The notes beneath the pieces were generated by a model, which was given only the letters and a program-made list of their open reading frames with translations, did not search any database and was not told where the DNA came from. This document shows positions 44,085-53,326 of a stretch of DNA of 64,000 nucleotides, one piece after another. The number at the start of each line of letters is the position of its first letter. Positions within the stretch are counted from its first letter, which is position 1. The stretch covers positions 1,975,383-2,039,382 of the forward strand of contig NZ_MQVX01000001.1 in NCBI RefSeq assembly GCF_002954325.1, read 5' to 3'. Both the position numbers and the translations under genes were made by a program. This stretch comes from Aureicoccus marinus (GTDB taxonomy: Bacteria > Bacteroidota > Bacteroidia > Flavobacteriales > Flavobacteriaceae).

Positions 44085-44755
44085 CTTGCCTTTTCGTTTT
44101 CGGTTGTTCCAACTTGAATTGAATCAATAGTATGATCTCCCGTTACCGACACCCATTTGCCTGTTTGCTTGTTATATTGTTTTATAACCCGAGCAGGATT
44201 CCCTACTGCAATTGAATAAGGAGGTATATCTTTTGTCACCACACTGCCTGCACCAATCTGACACCGCTTACCAATTGTTACACCGGCCAAAAGAACAGAA
44301 TTGGAACCAACATGGGCTTCATCTTCAATGGTGGTTGCGCGAATATCCAAAGCTTGGTCACTTGAATTTTTGGTTCCGTCAGTGTAGCTATGGTTGAAAC
44401 CGGTAACAAAGACATTTTGACCCAGCCCTGATCCGTGCCCCATCGTAACGGGACCGATAATTACACTTCCAATACCTACACGGACTCGATCGCCTATAAT
44501 CACATCTCCTGAACCATTGTTTATCACACAATAAGATTCTATGGTACTAAGCTCTCCAAGATGAAATTGGTTCCATGGAAAAACATCCATCCGACAATTT
44601 CGGCGAACCGATGCTCTTTTGCCTTTCTTATGAACATATGGATTTAAAAACCAACGCACCCAAAATCTGGGACGAGGATTTCTACTCGGGGATATGGCGA
44701 ATAAAACCCACTTTTTCAATCTAGGATTACTTTTAATTTTACTTACAATGCCCAT
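44081..44755 (-). CDS. Left-handed beta-helix acyltransferase
   Basis: 224 residues. Hexapeptide repeats ([30 protein letters not shown] and later [25 protein letters not shown]) form a left-handed beta-helix, as in CysE/WcaB/NodL-type acetyltransferases. [10 protein letters not shown] contains the catalytic His region. [20 protein letters not shown] is the usual C-terminal motif. It would O-acetylate the polysaccharide or a sugar unit. It lies second in the run below the GT4 gene, 77 bases after it. Confidence 0.88.
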   Translation of the reverse strand: MGIVSKIKSNPRLKKWVLFAISPSRNPRPRFWVRWFLNPYVHKKGKRASVRRNCRMDVFPWNQFHLGELSTIESYCVINNGSGDVIIGDRVRVGIGSVIIGPVTMGHGSGLGQNVFVTGFNHSYTDGTKNSSDQALDIRATTIEDEAHVGSNSVLLAGVTIGKRCQIGAGSVVTKDIPPYSIAVGNPARVIKQYNKQTGKWVSVTGDHTIDSIQVGTTENEKAR

Positions 44756-44832
44756 GACTAATTTTTTTTAGAGTGCTAATCCATTTTAGCTACCCTGCTC
44801 TTTTACCTATAAAACCAATCCGGATACTTACT

Positions 44833-45981
44833 TTACAATTCACCGTAGACTTCTTCATATACTTTCAAAATATTTTTGGCCATAATATTCCAGGAGAACT
44901 CTTTGGCCCTCTTGATTCCTCTTTCAGAAAGAGTCTTAGCTAACAATTGATCCTGTACCAATTTGATCATGGCCTCGCTTATTTCATCCGGTTCAAATGG
45001 ATCAACCATTAGAGCTGTTTCTTCTCCTGCAACTTCAGGCATTGATGATGTATTACCAGAAATTACGGGAACCCCACAAGCCATACCTTCAAGTATGGGA
45101 ATACCAAAACTTTCGCGTAAAGACGGGTATAGAAATATGCTGCTCTGGCTGATCAAAGCAGGTAAGTCTGAGTTAGAAATATAACCCGTCAGGTGAATCA
45201 TTTTTCGCAATTCAGGAGCCCCAATGAGCTCAAGCATTCGTGTTAATTTATGCTCCTCATAATCCAACATGACCAAATAGTAAGAATCCGGAAATTTCTG
45301 GTTGAACGAAGCAAAAGCCTGGAGGACTCCACGGGTATTCTTCTTTGGATCCGTATTCCCGAGAAATAAAAAGAATTGCTCTGGCAAACCACAACGATTC
45401 CTCACCTCATTCAAAGTGGCCTTATCCTCAATAGGTCTAAAATGTTCTCCTACTCCATTGTAAATAGTGCGTAAACGGCCGTCTTGTAAATTGAAATACT
45501 GATTGATCTTCTTTTTCTCATAGTTCGAAACTGTTATCACCCGCTTACTTCTACGAATAACAGGCGGTACAATGTAGCGTCGATACATATTTCCTAATTT
45601 CTGATACCAACTTCCTTCTCTCCTAAAAAGACTTATCGATTCCAGATAGATAATATCGTGCAAGGTCGTCACCAATGGTACAGATGAATAAACGGGTCCT
45701 GTATTACTCGTACAATGCAGAATATCACAACCTTCAGCTTTAGCTGCACGGGGCAGAGCAAACTGTTCCCAGCCAAAGTATCCACCTGGAGAATCCAGTT
45801 CTAAAACCTTAAAATTGGGAGCCTCCGGGATACAGCTATTATCGGAATCAGGACGAACAAAAACGACATACTCGTTTTCTTGGTCAATCTTCTGGATGTT
45901 CTTGATCAACTCAAGAGCAACCATATCCATGCCGTGTTTTTTCTCTCGAAAGAGGCGTTGTCCTTCAATACCGATTTTCAT
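44833..45981 (-). CDS. GT4-family glycosyltransferase
   Basis: 382 residues from ATG 45981 (MKIGIEGQRLFREKKHGMDMV). A further in-frame ATG at 46002 would overlap the upstream gene and add a non-family N-terminus. GT-B fold: LHDIIYLES and the N-terminal Gly-rich loop, LGNTDPKKNTRGVLQAF, and YPSLRESFGIPILEGMACGVPVI (EX7E nucleotide-binding motif) in the C-terminal domain. Retaining transferase that adds a sugar at the cytoplasmic face of the membrane; donor unknown. Confidence 0.9.
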   Translation of the reverse strand: MKIGIEGQRLFREKKHGMDMVALELIKNIQKIDQENEYVVFVRPDSDNSCIPEAPNFKVLELDSPGGYFGWEQFALPRAAKAEGCDILHCTSNTGPVYSSVPLVTTLHDIIYLESISLFRREGSWYQKLGNMYRRYIVPPVIRRSKRVITVSNYEKKKINQYFNLQDGRLRTIYNGVGEHFRPIEDKATLNEVRNRCGLPEQFFLFLGNTDPKKNTRGVLQAFASFNQKFPDSYYLVMLDYEEHKLTRMLELIGAPELRKMIHLTGYISNSDLPALISQSSIFLYPSLRESFGIPILEGMACGVPVISGNTSSMPEVAGEETALMVDPFEPDEISEAMIKLVQDQLLAKTLSERGIKRAKEFSWNIMAKNILKVYEEVYGEL

Positions 45982-45991
45982 AGGGGTTTGT

Positions 45992-47194
45992 TTAAGTCTC
46001 AATTGTTCCGTGTTCGGTATGAATAAATTTTTTGTTTACTCCTTTTAGACGAAACAGCGAAATAAACATGATCCAGAAGGCTTGAGGTAACTGGATCAGG
46101 GCCTTGAATGTATTGTTGGAGTAATAGGCTTTGGGAATGGAAAGTAGAAACGTTAATGCCGTACCCAAAAGAGCCAAAAGCCACCAAAAAAAGGAAAACT
46201 GAAGCCACTTAAGGGACAACATATCATGTAATAGATAACAGCACGCTAAGAAACCCACAGCACCCAATAAGAGTATCCGCGGTGGAGCAATCATTTGATA
46301 AACTTTATCAGCAAAATCAATATTGCCTCTTAAAAAGAGTTCTTTCAATCCAGAAACAACAAAATGACGAAAGTAGATGAATTGTGCAGCCAACCAACGT
46401 TTTCTTTGATTTGCGAAAACGTCTGACTTCTGTACCTTTTCGTCATAAATAAAAGCTTTAGGTAAATACTCTATGACAATCTGATCTCTCAACAGCTTTA
46501 ATTCAATCTCTTTATCAAAACCTCCAACAGCCTCTACTTCAGACATGGTCTTCCTAAAAAGTTGGTAGTCAAAGGCCATTCCGGATCCAATTAAGGCCGA
46601 AGAAAGACCCAAAACCCGATGTCCTTTACGAAAAATATGGTTATTAATTTCTTCACTCAGAGCATCGAGTATAGCGAAAGATGTATTGGTATTTTTAGCT
46701 ACACGGTGTCCTTGAACGACCTTAAATCCGCAATCAAAAGCATTATTGATCTTTTCGATAAAATCGTATTCCATCACATTATCGGCATCCAGGACAAGAG
46801 CGACCTCGTAGTCATCTCCTATTTGCGCTAGAGCAGCATTCAAGGCTTTGGATTTGGTACTTTTTTCAAAGGAGACCTCAATGAGTTTGATGGGGAGACG
46901 ACGCAATTTTTCGAGTGTGATCGGTTGAAATGAATCCGCGATAACCACCACATCAAAAAGGGTGGCCTCGTAACTTTGTTCCAGTGCGCGTCGCGCCACC
47001 TCAACAATAACACCATCCTCTTTATAACCCGGAATCAGAACTGAAAAAGTTCTTTTTTTGTTGACTATTCGACAACATTTTTTAGCAGTAAAATGACCTG
47101 CGATAGAAAAAATAAAAATATATACGCTTGCCCCTCCTAAATAAAGGAAGACCAATAATTCCAACCAATATGTTAACGAGTAAATAATATCCAT
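45992..47194 (-). CDS. Processive-type family 2 glycosyltransferase
   Basis: 400 residues. N-terminal TM; GT-A fold with VLIPGYKEDGVIVEVARRAL, VVVIADSFQP and VALVLDADNVMEYDF (DxD), then the QxxRW motif at NQRKRWLAAQF, and C-terminal TM helices. This is the order of cellulose-synthase-like and chitin/hyaluronan-synthase-like enzymes. The polymer and sugar are not known; UDP-sugars from the neighbouring ugd pathway are plausible donors. It follows ugd by 82 bases. Confidence 0.9.
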   Translation of the reverse strand: MDIIYSLTYWLELLVFLYLGGASVYIFIFSIAGHFTAKKCCRIVNKKRTFSVLIPGYKEDGVIVEVARRALEQSYEATLFDVVVIADSFQPITLEKLRRLPIKLIEVSFEKSTKSKALNAALAQIGDDYEVALVLDADNVMEYDFIEKINNAFDCGFKVVQGHRVAKNTNTSFAILDALSEEINNHIFRKGHRVLGLSSALIGSGMAFDYQLFRKTMSEVEAVGGFDKEIELKLLRDQIVIEYLPKAFIYDEKVQKSDVFANQRKRWLAAQFIYFRHFVVSGLKELFLRGNIDFADKVYQMIAPPRILLLGAVGFLACCYLLHDMLSLKWLQFSFFWWLLALLGTALTFLLSIPKAYYSNNTFKALIQLPQAFWIMFISLFRLKGVNKKFIHTEHGTIET

Positions 47195-47276
47195 AACTAT
47201 TTATTTATCAGAGTTGCCGGGCATTTTGCTGAAAACAAAAAAGATAGAAGTCACTAGTTGGATGCTCCCAGAGTCA

Positions 47277-48628
47277 TTAGCTTTCTACTGATTCTTCTTC
47301 ATGCTGCCGAACAACTTCGCGACCAATACTGTAGTAATCAAAGCCCAAATCACGCATTTCTTCCATGTCGTAAATATTACGTCCATCAAAAATGGTTTTG
47401 TTGTTCATTAATTTTTCCATGACACGAAAGTTTGGCATGCGAAACTCCGACCATTCGGTTACCACAATAAGGGCATCAGCATCGATCACAGCGTCGTATT
47501 GGTCCTTTGCATACTGGATTCTATCCCCGAGAAGACGATTGGCTTCCTCCATCGCAACCGGATCATAGGCACACACAGTGGCACCCAGTTCCCTCAATGC
47601 ATTAATGATCACCAAGGCTGGAGCTTCTCGCATATCATCCGTTTTAGGCTTAAATGAAAGGCCCCACATACCGAAATGCTTGTCTTTCAGGTTATCCCCA
47701 AAATGCATTTTAATTTTTTCGACTAAAATGGTTTTCTGACGGTAGTTCACCGCTTCAACTGCTTTAAGAACTTCTAAAGAGTGGCCGTATTCGTCCGCTG
47801 TACGAACAAGGGCTTGAACATCTTTGGGGAAACAACTACCTCCATACCCCGTTCCAGGGTAGATGAATTTGTTTCCGATTCGGCCATCAGAACCGATTCC
47901 TTTGCGCACCAAGTCAACATTAGCACCTACCTTTTCACACAGGTTGGCGATATCGTTCATAAAACTAATCTTGGTTGCCAGCATAGAGTTTGCGGCGTAC
48001 TTGGTCATTTCTGAAGAGAAAATATCCATGAACAAAAGCGGGTGACCGTTCATCAAAAAAGGCTTGTACAAACGACGCATCACCTTTTCAGCGCGCTTGG
48101 ACTCAACCCCAACGACAATACGATCCGGTTTGAGGAAATCGTCTACAGCACTTCCCTCTTTAAGGAATTCCGGGTTAGAAGCAACATCAAAAGGAATACG
48201 AATATCTCTTTTCTCCAGTTCTTCTTCAACAGCTGATTTCACTTTATAAGAGGTCCCGACCGGAACAGTACTTTTGGTGATGATCACTTTGTATTCTTCC
48301 AAGTGCTGTCCGATTTCACGGGCAACACCCAATACATACTTTAAGTCCGCACTACCATCTTCGTCTGGCGGAGTACCCACCGCAATAAAAACAGCATCGC
48401 AATCCTGAATGCCCTTTTTAAGACTCGTTGTAAAATGGATACGGCCCTTGTCAATATTTCTTTCGAGCAAGGCATCCAATCCGGGCTCGTAAATCGCACG
48501 TGCCCTTTTTTCAACTTCTCGATTTTCTCTTTATCAATATCGACACAGGTCACATTGATTCCCGATTCTGCAAAACAAGTTCCGGTTACCAGACCAACAT
48601 ACCCTGTCCCTACTACTGTGATATTCAT
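47277..48628 (-). CDS. ugd: UDP-glucose 6-dehydrogenase, frame broken near the N-terminus
   Basis: It oxidises UDP-glucose to UDP-glucuronate with NAD. From ATG 48628 the Rossmann loop VVGTGYVGLVTGTCFAESGINV and VDIDKEKIEKLKKG are read; the frame is then lost near 48503-48511. Adding one base gives ARAIYEPGLDALLERN and continues. Catalytic region: YPGTGYGGSCFPKDVQAL (active-site Cys). Repaired length 450, as in the family. Without repair the 400-residue part would lack the NAD-binding loop. It heads the second EPS unit and has the shared promoter. Confidence 0.92.
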
Positions 48629-48661
48629 ATTGTTGTTTTTAAGCGTTTTAGATTCTTCTAT

Positions 48662-48725
48662 GTAAATATTATCCTACACACACTATTCCCGTAATTATTG
48701 TTGTGAAAGCCTATACTAATGTTGT
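48662..48725 (-). promoter_or_regulatory. EPS-class promoter of ugd with paired ACAAC operator
   Basis: Minus strand: ACAACA at 48725-48720, exactly 21 bp to ACAACA at 48704-48699 (the full ACAACAAT is 48704-48697), 27 bases, then ATATTTAC at 48669-48662. The distal copy overlaps the stop of the LruC gene. The start is expected near 48656, leader about 27 bases. Same layout as rfbB and the EPS head. Confidence 0.65.
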
Positions 48726-50665
48726 TATCTGATATACCAATCCAGGTCCTGTGTACCCCCTGAATTCGCCCAGTTCACGAATCGAGGATAGTGAATGGTA
48801 ATAGGAATTCTCTCTGGCGAAAGAGTGAAATTGTCATAAATACTCATTGCCCAGGGTAAGTTTGTAGAGGTCTTGTAGTAACGGTTTTGGGTTGAATCAC
48901 TAAAATCATCTTGCGTTCCTAAACCAGCTGCCTTGGATGTTGGAGGTAAATCGGGTAAGTGAACTTCTCTGGAGCGTTCTCCATTGACTATGATAAAGGG
49001 GTTGTAGGGAACGTCTCCTAAGTCACTCTGGTCCTGAGGGTTGACAAAGGTGATGGTAATATCCAGGGTTTGTCCTTCCAAATCAAAGGCATCCCCTACT
49101 ACAAGCACAACCGTTTCATCGGCCGCCGTTCCGGACTCTGTGCCATTCGCAGAAACCGTCTCATAACCGCCATTTAGATTCTGGCCGGTGATAGAAGCGA
49201 TATTGTCGGGGCTGATCGGTAAAATGAAGCCAAAACCGTTATGAAATGCTCCTCCAATGTGCTCAATGGTGAAACTACCTTCTAAGGTGGTAATCAAATT
49301 ATCTGCGTTGGCAATACTGTTGAAGTTGTAGTCTACCACCAAATCGTTAAAGTCATAGTCCCCCTGATTAGGCCACAGATCCTCAAAGACTAGTTTTCCT
49401 GTAGAGTTAGCCCCCGGAGCATAATTATTGAAGGCCTGATTCGGATCAAAAGGAAAGTCATCCAACTCGTCATTTACTCCGTCTCCGTCGCTATCATTAG
49501 CGACTTCAAGCTGGGCCAGGTTACCAATTGATATAGCATCCACCGGATTAGAACGGGCATAGAATACCGCATCGTTAAAATCATCGTCTGTTGCGATATC
49601 CCTTCTTAAATCCTCAAAGCCTAGAAAGGTGATTTCTCTGGCTTCATCGTATAAGAGCACCATATGGGTTCTTTTGTCTTCAACGCTCTCAGGATTAAAA
49701 TCCGGGATAGAATAATAAACCCCACGCCCCTGCGTAGTCTCCAAACCGTTCCAGCCATTAGCAACCAAAAACCAACCAATTACAGTATTCGCCGGGAAGG
49801 TTCCAAGATAAACACGATCACCAGGGACCAGCCCACCACCTGATCCCACCATGCTCGAATTAGGGAAGACAATCAAATGGTCTAGTTCTTCTACTGAGTC
49901 GGGCTCCTGTCCTAAAGTGTAGGTATAATAACCCAGACTGTTTCGGTAGCCAGCCCCTTCCGACACAAACGTCACCCAAACATCAGCATCCTTAGTCAAG
50001 ATCAGATTGGTTTCTTTACCGGCTAAAAATTCAGGATTAGAATAGGGTATACCTCCAGGAAAATATTCAGGAAGTGAGGCATTCAAATCATCCAGTAGAT
50101 TCTGCTGTAAAACATCGGGAAAGGCCAAATTATCCGGAACTCCAATTCCGTTATACGTATCGTGATAAGAAAAAATAGGGTTCCCATTTTGATTGATTAC
50201 ACCTTTAGATGGCTGATTGTGAATTGCATGCTTAGCCCCTCCCTCTTGACGCTCGTATAAAGAACGATAATCAAAGGTTAACTGACTCCCTTCAATAGGC
50301 AAACGAACTTCATTGATTAGACCGGCATATGAAGAAAAAATCAATAAACTGTCCGCTCGAGCAGAAACAATCAGGTTTTTAACCAATTGTCCTGACGAGT
50401 TAAAACTGCCACGAGCCACAGCCAAGCTATCCTGGTTTCCCGATTTGACGTATAAGGTCACCACGGCATTAGAAAGAAAAACAGGAACTTCTAATTGTAC
50501 GCTTACTTTTTTACTTGTCGCATAGTTAAAATCATCTCCAACGTCCAAATCGGCAAAGGCATCCGCTGGGATTTCAGGATTTCCTTTTACCAAATCACTT
50601 TCATTTACACATGAGATCAAAAAGAGTCCGATAAAAGATAGAATGAAATAATTCTTTGTTTTCAT
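48725..50665 (-). CDS. LruC-domain lipoprotein
   Basis: 646 residues. A lipoprotein signal (FIGLFLISCVNESD, lipobox LISC) anchors it, probably to the outer membrane. Mid-protein there is a DUF4114-like region (IGWFLVANGWNG, FLGFEDLRR, DDDFNDAVFYARSNP), then a Ca-binding-type NDSDGDGVNDELDDFPFDP repeat and VFEDLWPNQGDYDFNDLVVDYNF, the LruC domain, with a DUF4842-type C-terminus. Possibly a surface matrix protein bound to the polysaccharide. It is the last gene of the first EPS unit, just upstream of the ugd promoter. Confidence 0.85.
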   Translation of the reverse strand: MKTKNYFILSFIGLFLISCVNESDLVKGNPEIPADAFADLDVGDDFNYATSKKVSVQLEVPVFLSNAVVTLYVKSGNQDSLAVARGSFNSSGQLVKNLIVSARADSLLIFSSYAGLINEVRLPIEGSQLTFDYRSLYERQEGGAKHAIHNQPSKGVINQNGNPIFSYHDTYNGIGVPDNLAFPDVLQQNLLDDLNASLPEYFPGGIPYSNPEFLAGKETNLILTKDADVWVTFVSEGAGYRNSLGYYTYTLGQEPDSVEELDHLIVFPNSSMVGSGGGLVPGDRVYLGTFPANTVIGWFLVANGWNGLETTQGRGVYYSIPDFNPESVEDKRTHMVLLYDEAREITFLGFEDLRRDIATDDDFNDAVFYARSNPVDAISIGNLAQLEVANDSDGDGVNDELDDFPFDPNQAFNNYAPGANSTGKLVFEDLWPNQGDYDFNDLVVDYNFNSIANADNLITTLEGSFTIEHIGGAFHNGFGFILPISPDNIASITGQNLNGGYETVSANGTESGTAADETVVLVVGDAFDLEGQTLDITITFVNPQDQSDLGDVPYNPFIIVNGERSREVHLPDLPPTSKAAGLGTQDDFSDSTQNRYYKTSTNLPWAMSIYDNFTLSPERIPITIHYPRFVNWANSGGTQDLDWYIR

Positions 50666-50688
50666 ATTACTTATAGTTAAATCACCTA

Positions 50689-51630
50689 TTAAGCGGTGGA
50701 GGTTAGTAGTCTCTTTCGAAGTATTCTTGTTTTCCTATCAATCTTAAAATGAGTGAGATTCCACAAAACGGCACGCCAGAAAGCTATCAGGTGATTTGTC
50801 TGACCGTTGAGCAAAAAAGTGAGCGTGTACTTGGGAATAGAAACCAGGGCCTGAAACAATAAGCTGATCATCAAATGGGGTCCTTTGAAGTTTCGTCGTG
50901 CAAAAAGGATTCGATTTCTGGAGATGTAATAAGTCTTCAGTGAACTGTTTTTTCCAGTGGCTAAAGATTCTTTGTGTAAAATGAAACCCTTGGGTTGATA
51001 GTATACCTTATAGCCTGCCCGTTTAATCATTTCCGCCCAATCGTGTTCCTCGTAATAGAGAAAATAAATTTCTGTCATCATTCCCACTTGTTCTAATACT
51101 CGACGAGGAACCATCATGGCGGCCCCATGAATGGATTCGGTCTCTCCCGGAATATCAAAAAGACCATTGTCTTTCTGGTGATAGCCAATACTGTTATTGC
51201 GAATAGTCCATTTGTTCATAGGGGAGTATCCTGCGTACTGGATCAAAGAAGGGTCCCAGTGAAATTTGATTTTAGGGCTGACCATTCCAATCTCCAGATC
51301 TTTTTGTAAAGTCTCGACAAGAGGCTCAATCAATCCATCATCCACAATAGTGTCGTTGTTGATAAAAAAGAGGAAATCCCCATGACTGGCTCTGATACCC
51401 AGATTATTGCCTCCGGCAAAGCCGAGGTTCTCTTCACTTAAGATGAGTTTTACTTCTGGGTAAGATTCCTTTATTGTAGTTGGATCATCGGAAGGAGAAG
51501 CATTATCTACCACAATGATTTCCAAGGCAGGGTAACTGATCTTTCTCAATGAATCCAAGAGGTCCATGGTGACCGCTGAATCGTTATAATTGATGGTGAT
51601 AATAGACACCAAAGGGACTTTCGTTTCCAT
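50689..51630 (-). CDS. GT2 rhamnosyltransferase-type glycosyltransferase
   Basis: 313 residues. No N-terminal TM. GT-A fold with SIITINYNDSAVTMDLLDSL, IIVVDNASPSDDP, LGFAGGNNLGIRASHGDFLFFINNDTIVDDG (DxD-like NND) and a catalytic region with YYEEHDWAEMIKRAG. This pattern is shared with rhamnosyltransferases such as WbbL/RfbF; since dTDP-rhamnose is made in the locus, that donor is plausible. A C-terminal amphipathic segment (FQALVSIPKYTLTFLLNG) may bind the membrane. The stop lies 23 bases before the LruC gene. Confidence 0.88.
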   Translation of the reverse strand: METKVPLVSIITINYNDSAVTMDLLDSLRKISYPALEIIVVDNASPSDDPTTIKESYPEVKLILSEENLGFAGGNNLGIRASHGDFLFFINNDTIVDDGLIEPLVETLQKDLEIGMVSPKIKFHWDPSLIQYAGYSPMNKWTIRNNSIGYHQKDNGLFDIPGETESIHGAAMMVPRRVLEQVGMMTEIYFLYYEEHDWAEMIKRAGYKVYYQPKGFILHKESLATGKNSSLKTYYISRNRILFARRNFKGPHLMISLLFQALVSIPKYTLTFLLNGQTNHLIAFWRAVLWNLTHFKIDRKTRILRKRLLTSTA

Positions 51631-51636
51631 AAGTCA

Positions 51637-53164
51637 TTATTTAAGTGCCTGTTCGCTGAGTTCTTGTTCTTCTCTTTGAGCTTCCCTCTCCATAATCGCC
51701 TTATCCATACCAGGGGCAATGAACATAAAGACCATACCCGTATACATAAGTATGCAGGTAGGAAATTGGCCAAAAACACCATTGCCATAAGAAGCAACCA
51801 TGATTCCAAACATGCCGCAGACCAGTGCGGCTATTTGTCCCCGAAGCCAGCTGTCTTGTATTTTAAACATGACGTTATAGGCCCCTGTAATCAAAATGAA
51901 AAAAAGGATAAACAAATGCAGACAAAGACCAACTATTCCAGTGTTTGTCCAAATAATCACATACCAGCTGTCTGTTTCAGCATTAGCCAAATATGTATTA
52001 GGAGTAAATCGCTCTCCCCAGCTTCCGGTTGATCCAATACCCCCACCAAAAGGTCTGGAGGCCAAATAAGTTTTGAGCTTACGTTGATTGTCCAGTCGGA
52101 CTTGCAGGGAAGCATCGTTTGGATCAAAGGCCGTTCGCATGCGGCGTATCTCATAATTACTTTGCAGTAAGGTGGTATACTTAAAAAAAACAAAAACGCC
52201 TATACCTAGGAGGATACCAGCGATAAGTATAGGAATGTTCCTACGCAAAATCAAAAACATTATCCCACCAGCAGCAGGGACGGCAATAGCGCCTCGTGTT
52301 CCAGAAATCATCATGCCATAAAGTCCCGCCAGACAAACCAAAAGGCAGAAGACTCTAAAGCGTGTACTTCTAGTAAAAATTGCCAGTATACCAAAAACCA
52401 CTCCCGCATGACCTTGAGAAGCACCAAATTGACCTGCATCAGAAAAAAAGCTGAAAATGCGAAGTTTCCCAAAAAGTAAATGAGTTAAAGCTCCTCCGTT
52501 ATCTAGCCATTCTTGTTCAAAAGGGTCCAGGCCAAAAGCAAATTGCTGAAACCCTTTCATGGTTCCCAAAAAAGACATTATTCCCCAGATCACCAGAAAC
52601 ATCTTAAGGTCCTTGGGTTTGTTGTAAAGGATAAACAAAAGGGGAACAATCATAAATTGGTACAAGGCTAAACCTCGCATGGCGTATAACCAAGCCATGA
52701 AACTGACCGCTTCTGGATTGACCACCTGAAATAGGGCATAGCCCATCCATACTGCAGCCAGTAAAGTCATTTGTGACCGAGCTTTATTCCACGGCACTTT
52801 AATCTTAAAGGCCTTGAAAAACAAGACCAAGTAGATCATAAAGAGCAAACCATCGATTAATAGCCCCCAGGTCATGGGCACATACCGGCCAAGGCCCAGA
52901 ACGAGAAAGTTCAAAACAAAGATGGTGAGCAGTCCCAATTTGGGTTTGGCGAAAAGTACCGCCATGTAGACCACCCCAATCGGTAAAATGATCATACCGA
53001 TCCCTGCGATGAGTCCCTTGGTCGCTGTCAAGTGCCCCACCCAAGTGCACAGCAAATCAGGATGAGAATGGGCAGGGGTTCCTTCAACCAATCCGTTCCA
53101 TAGGTTCGGTAAAAAGGGTTGGCCTTGGAGTCCCGTTTGGGCTGATATGTGGGTTGAAATACAC
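51637..53164 (-). CDS. O-antigen ligase/polymerase (Wzy-like) membrane protein, frame broken twice
   Basis: Reconstructed 509 residues. GTG 53164 directly follows the stop of the small gene upstream and reads YFNPHISPNGTPRPTLF. The frame then breaks at the T5 run (about 53111-53115), continues as YRTYGTDWLKEPLPILILICCALGWG, breaks again at the G4 run (53035-53038) and continues as TATKGLIAGIGMIILPIG to the end. Each break is repaired by one base. About ten TM helices follow, with MISGTRGAIAVPAAGGIMF (the Wzy_C loop region) and a long periplasmic loop around TTLLQSNYEIRRMRT. It would polymerise or ligate the repeat unit. An ATG-started frame beginning 53091 alone lacks the N-terminal helix. 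Confidence 0.75.
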
Positions 53165-53326
53165 TCACTCCACCGACTTAAAGTTTTTGATAAATTCCCA
53201 ACTACCCGTCATAAGCTTTTGGGTCAACAAAATAAAACTGATCAAGCCCCGTGCTTCAAGAACCATTTTGGTCAGCAAGGAAGAGACATTCTTTACTTCT
53301 AGTATGTTCTTGATTTTACCAATCAT
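53165..53326 (-). CDS. Small basic protein, 53 residues, coupled to the Wzc-like gene
   Basis: ATG 53326 overlaps the TAA of the upstream Wzc-like gene by one base (TAATG), and its TGA (53167-53165) directly precedes the GTG of the ligase gene. The sequence starts MIGKIKNILEVKNVSSLLTK, has a weak hydrophobic part (about 25-40, LISFILLTQKL) and ends FKSVE. No family is recognised. The coupling on both sides supports translation. It could be an accessory to the polymerase or co-polymerase. Confidence 0.6.
   Translation of the reverse strand: MIGKIKNILEVKNVSSLLTKMVLEARGLISFILLTQKLMTGSWEFIKNFKSVE

Noticed and set aside
51546-51809. Minus-strand 87-codon frame overlapping the end of the ligase and the start of the GT2 gene
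   Set aside because: It is a shadow of two well-supported genes in another frame.
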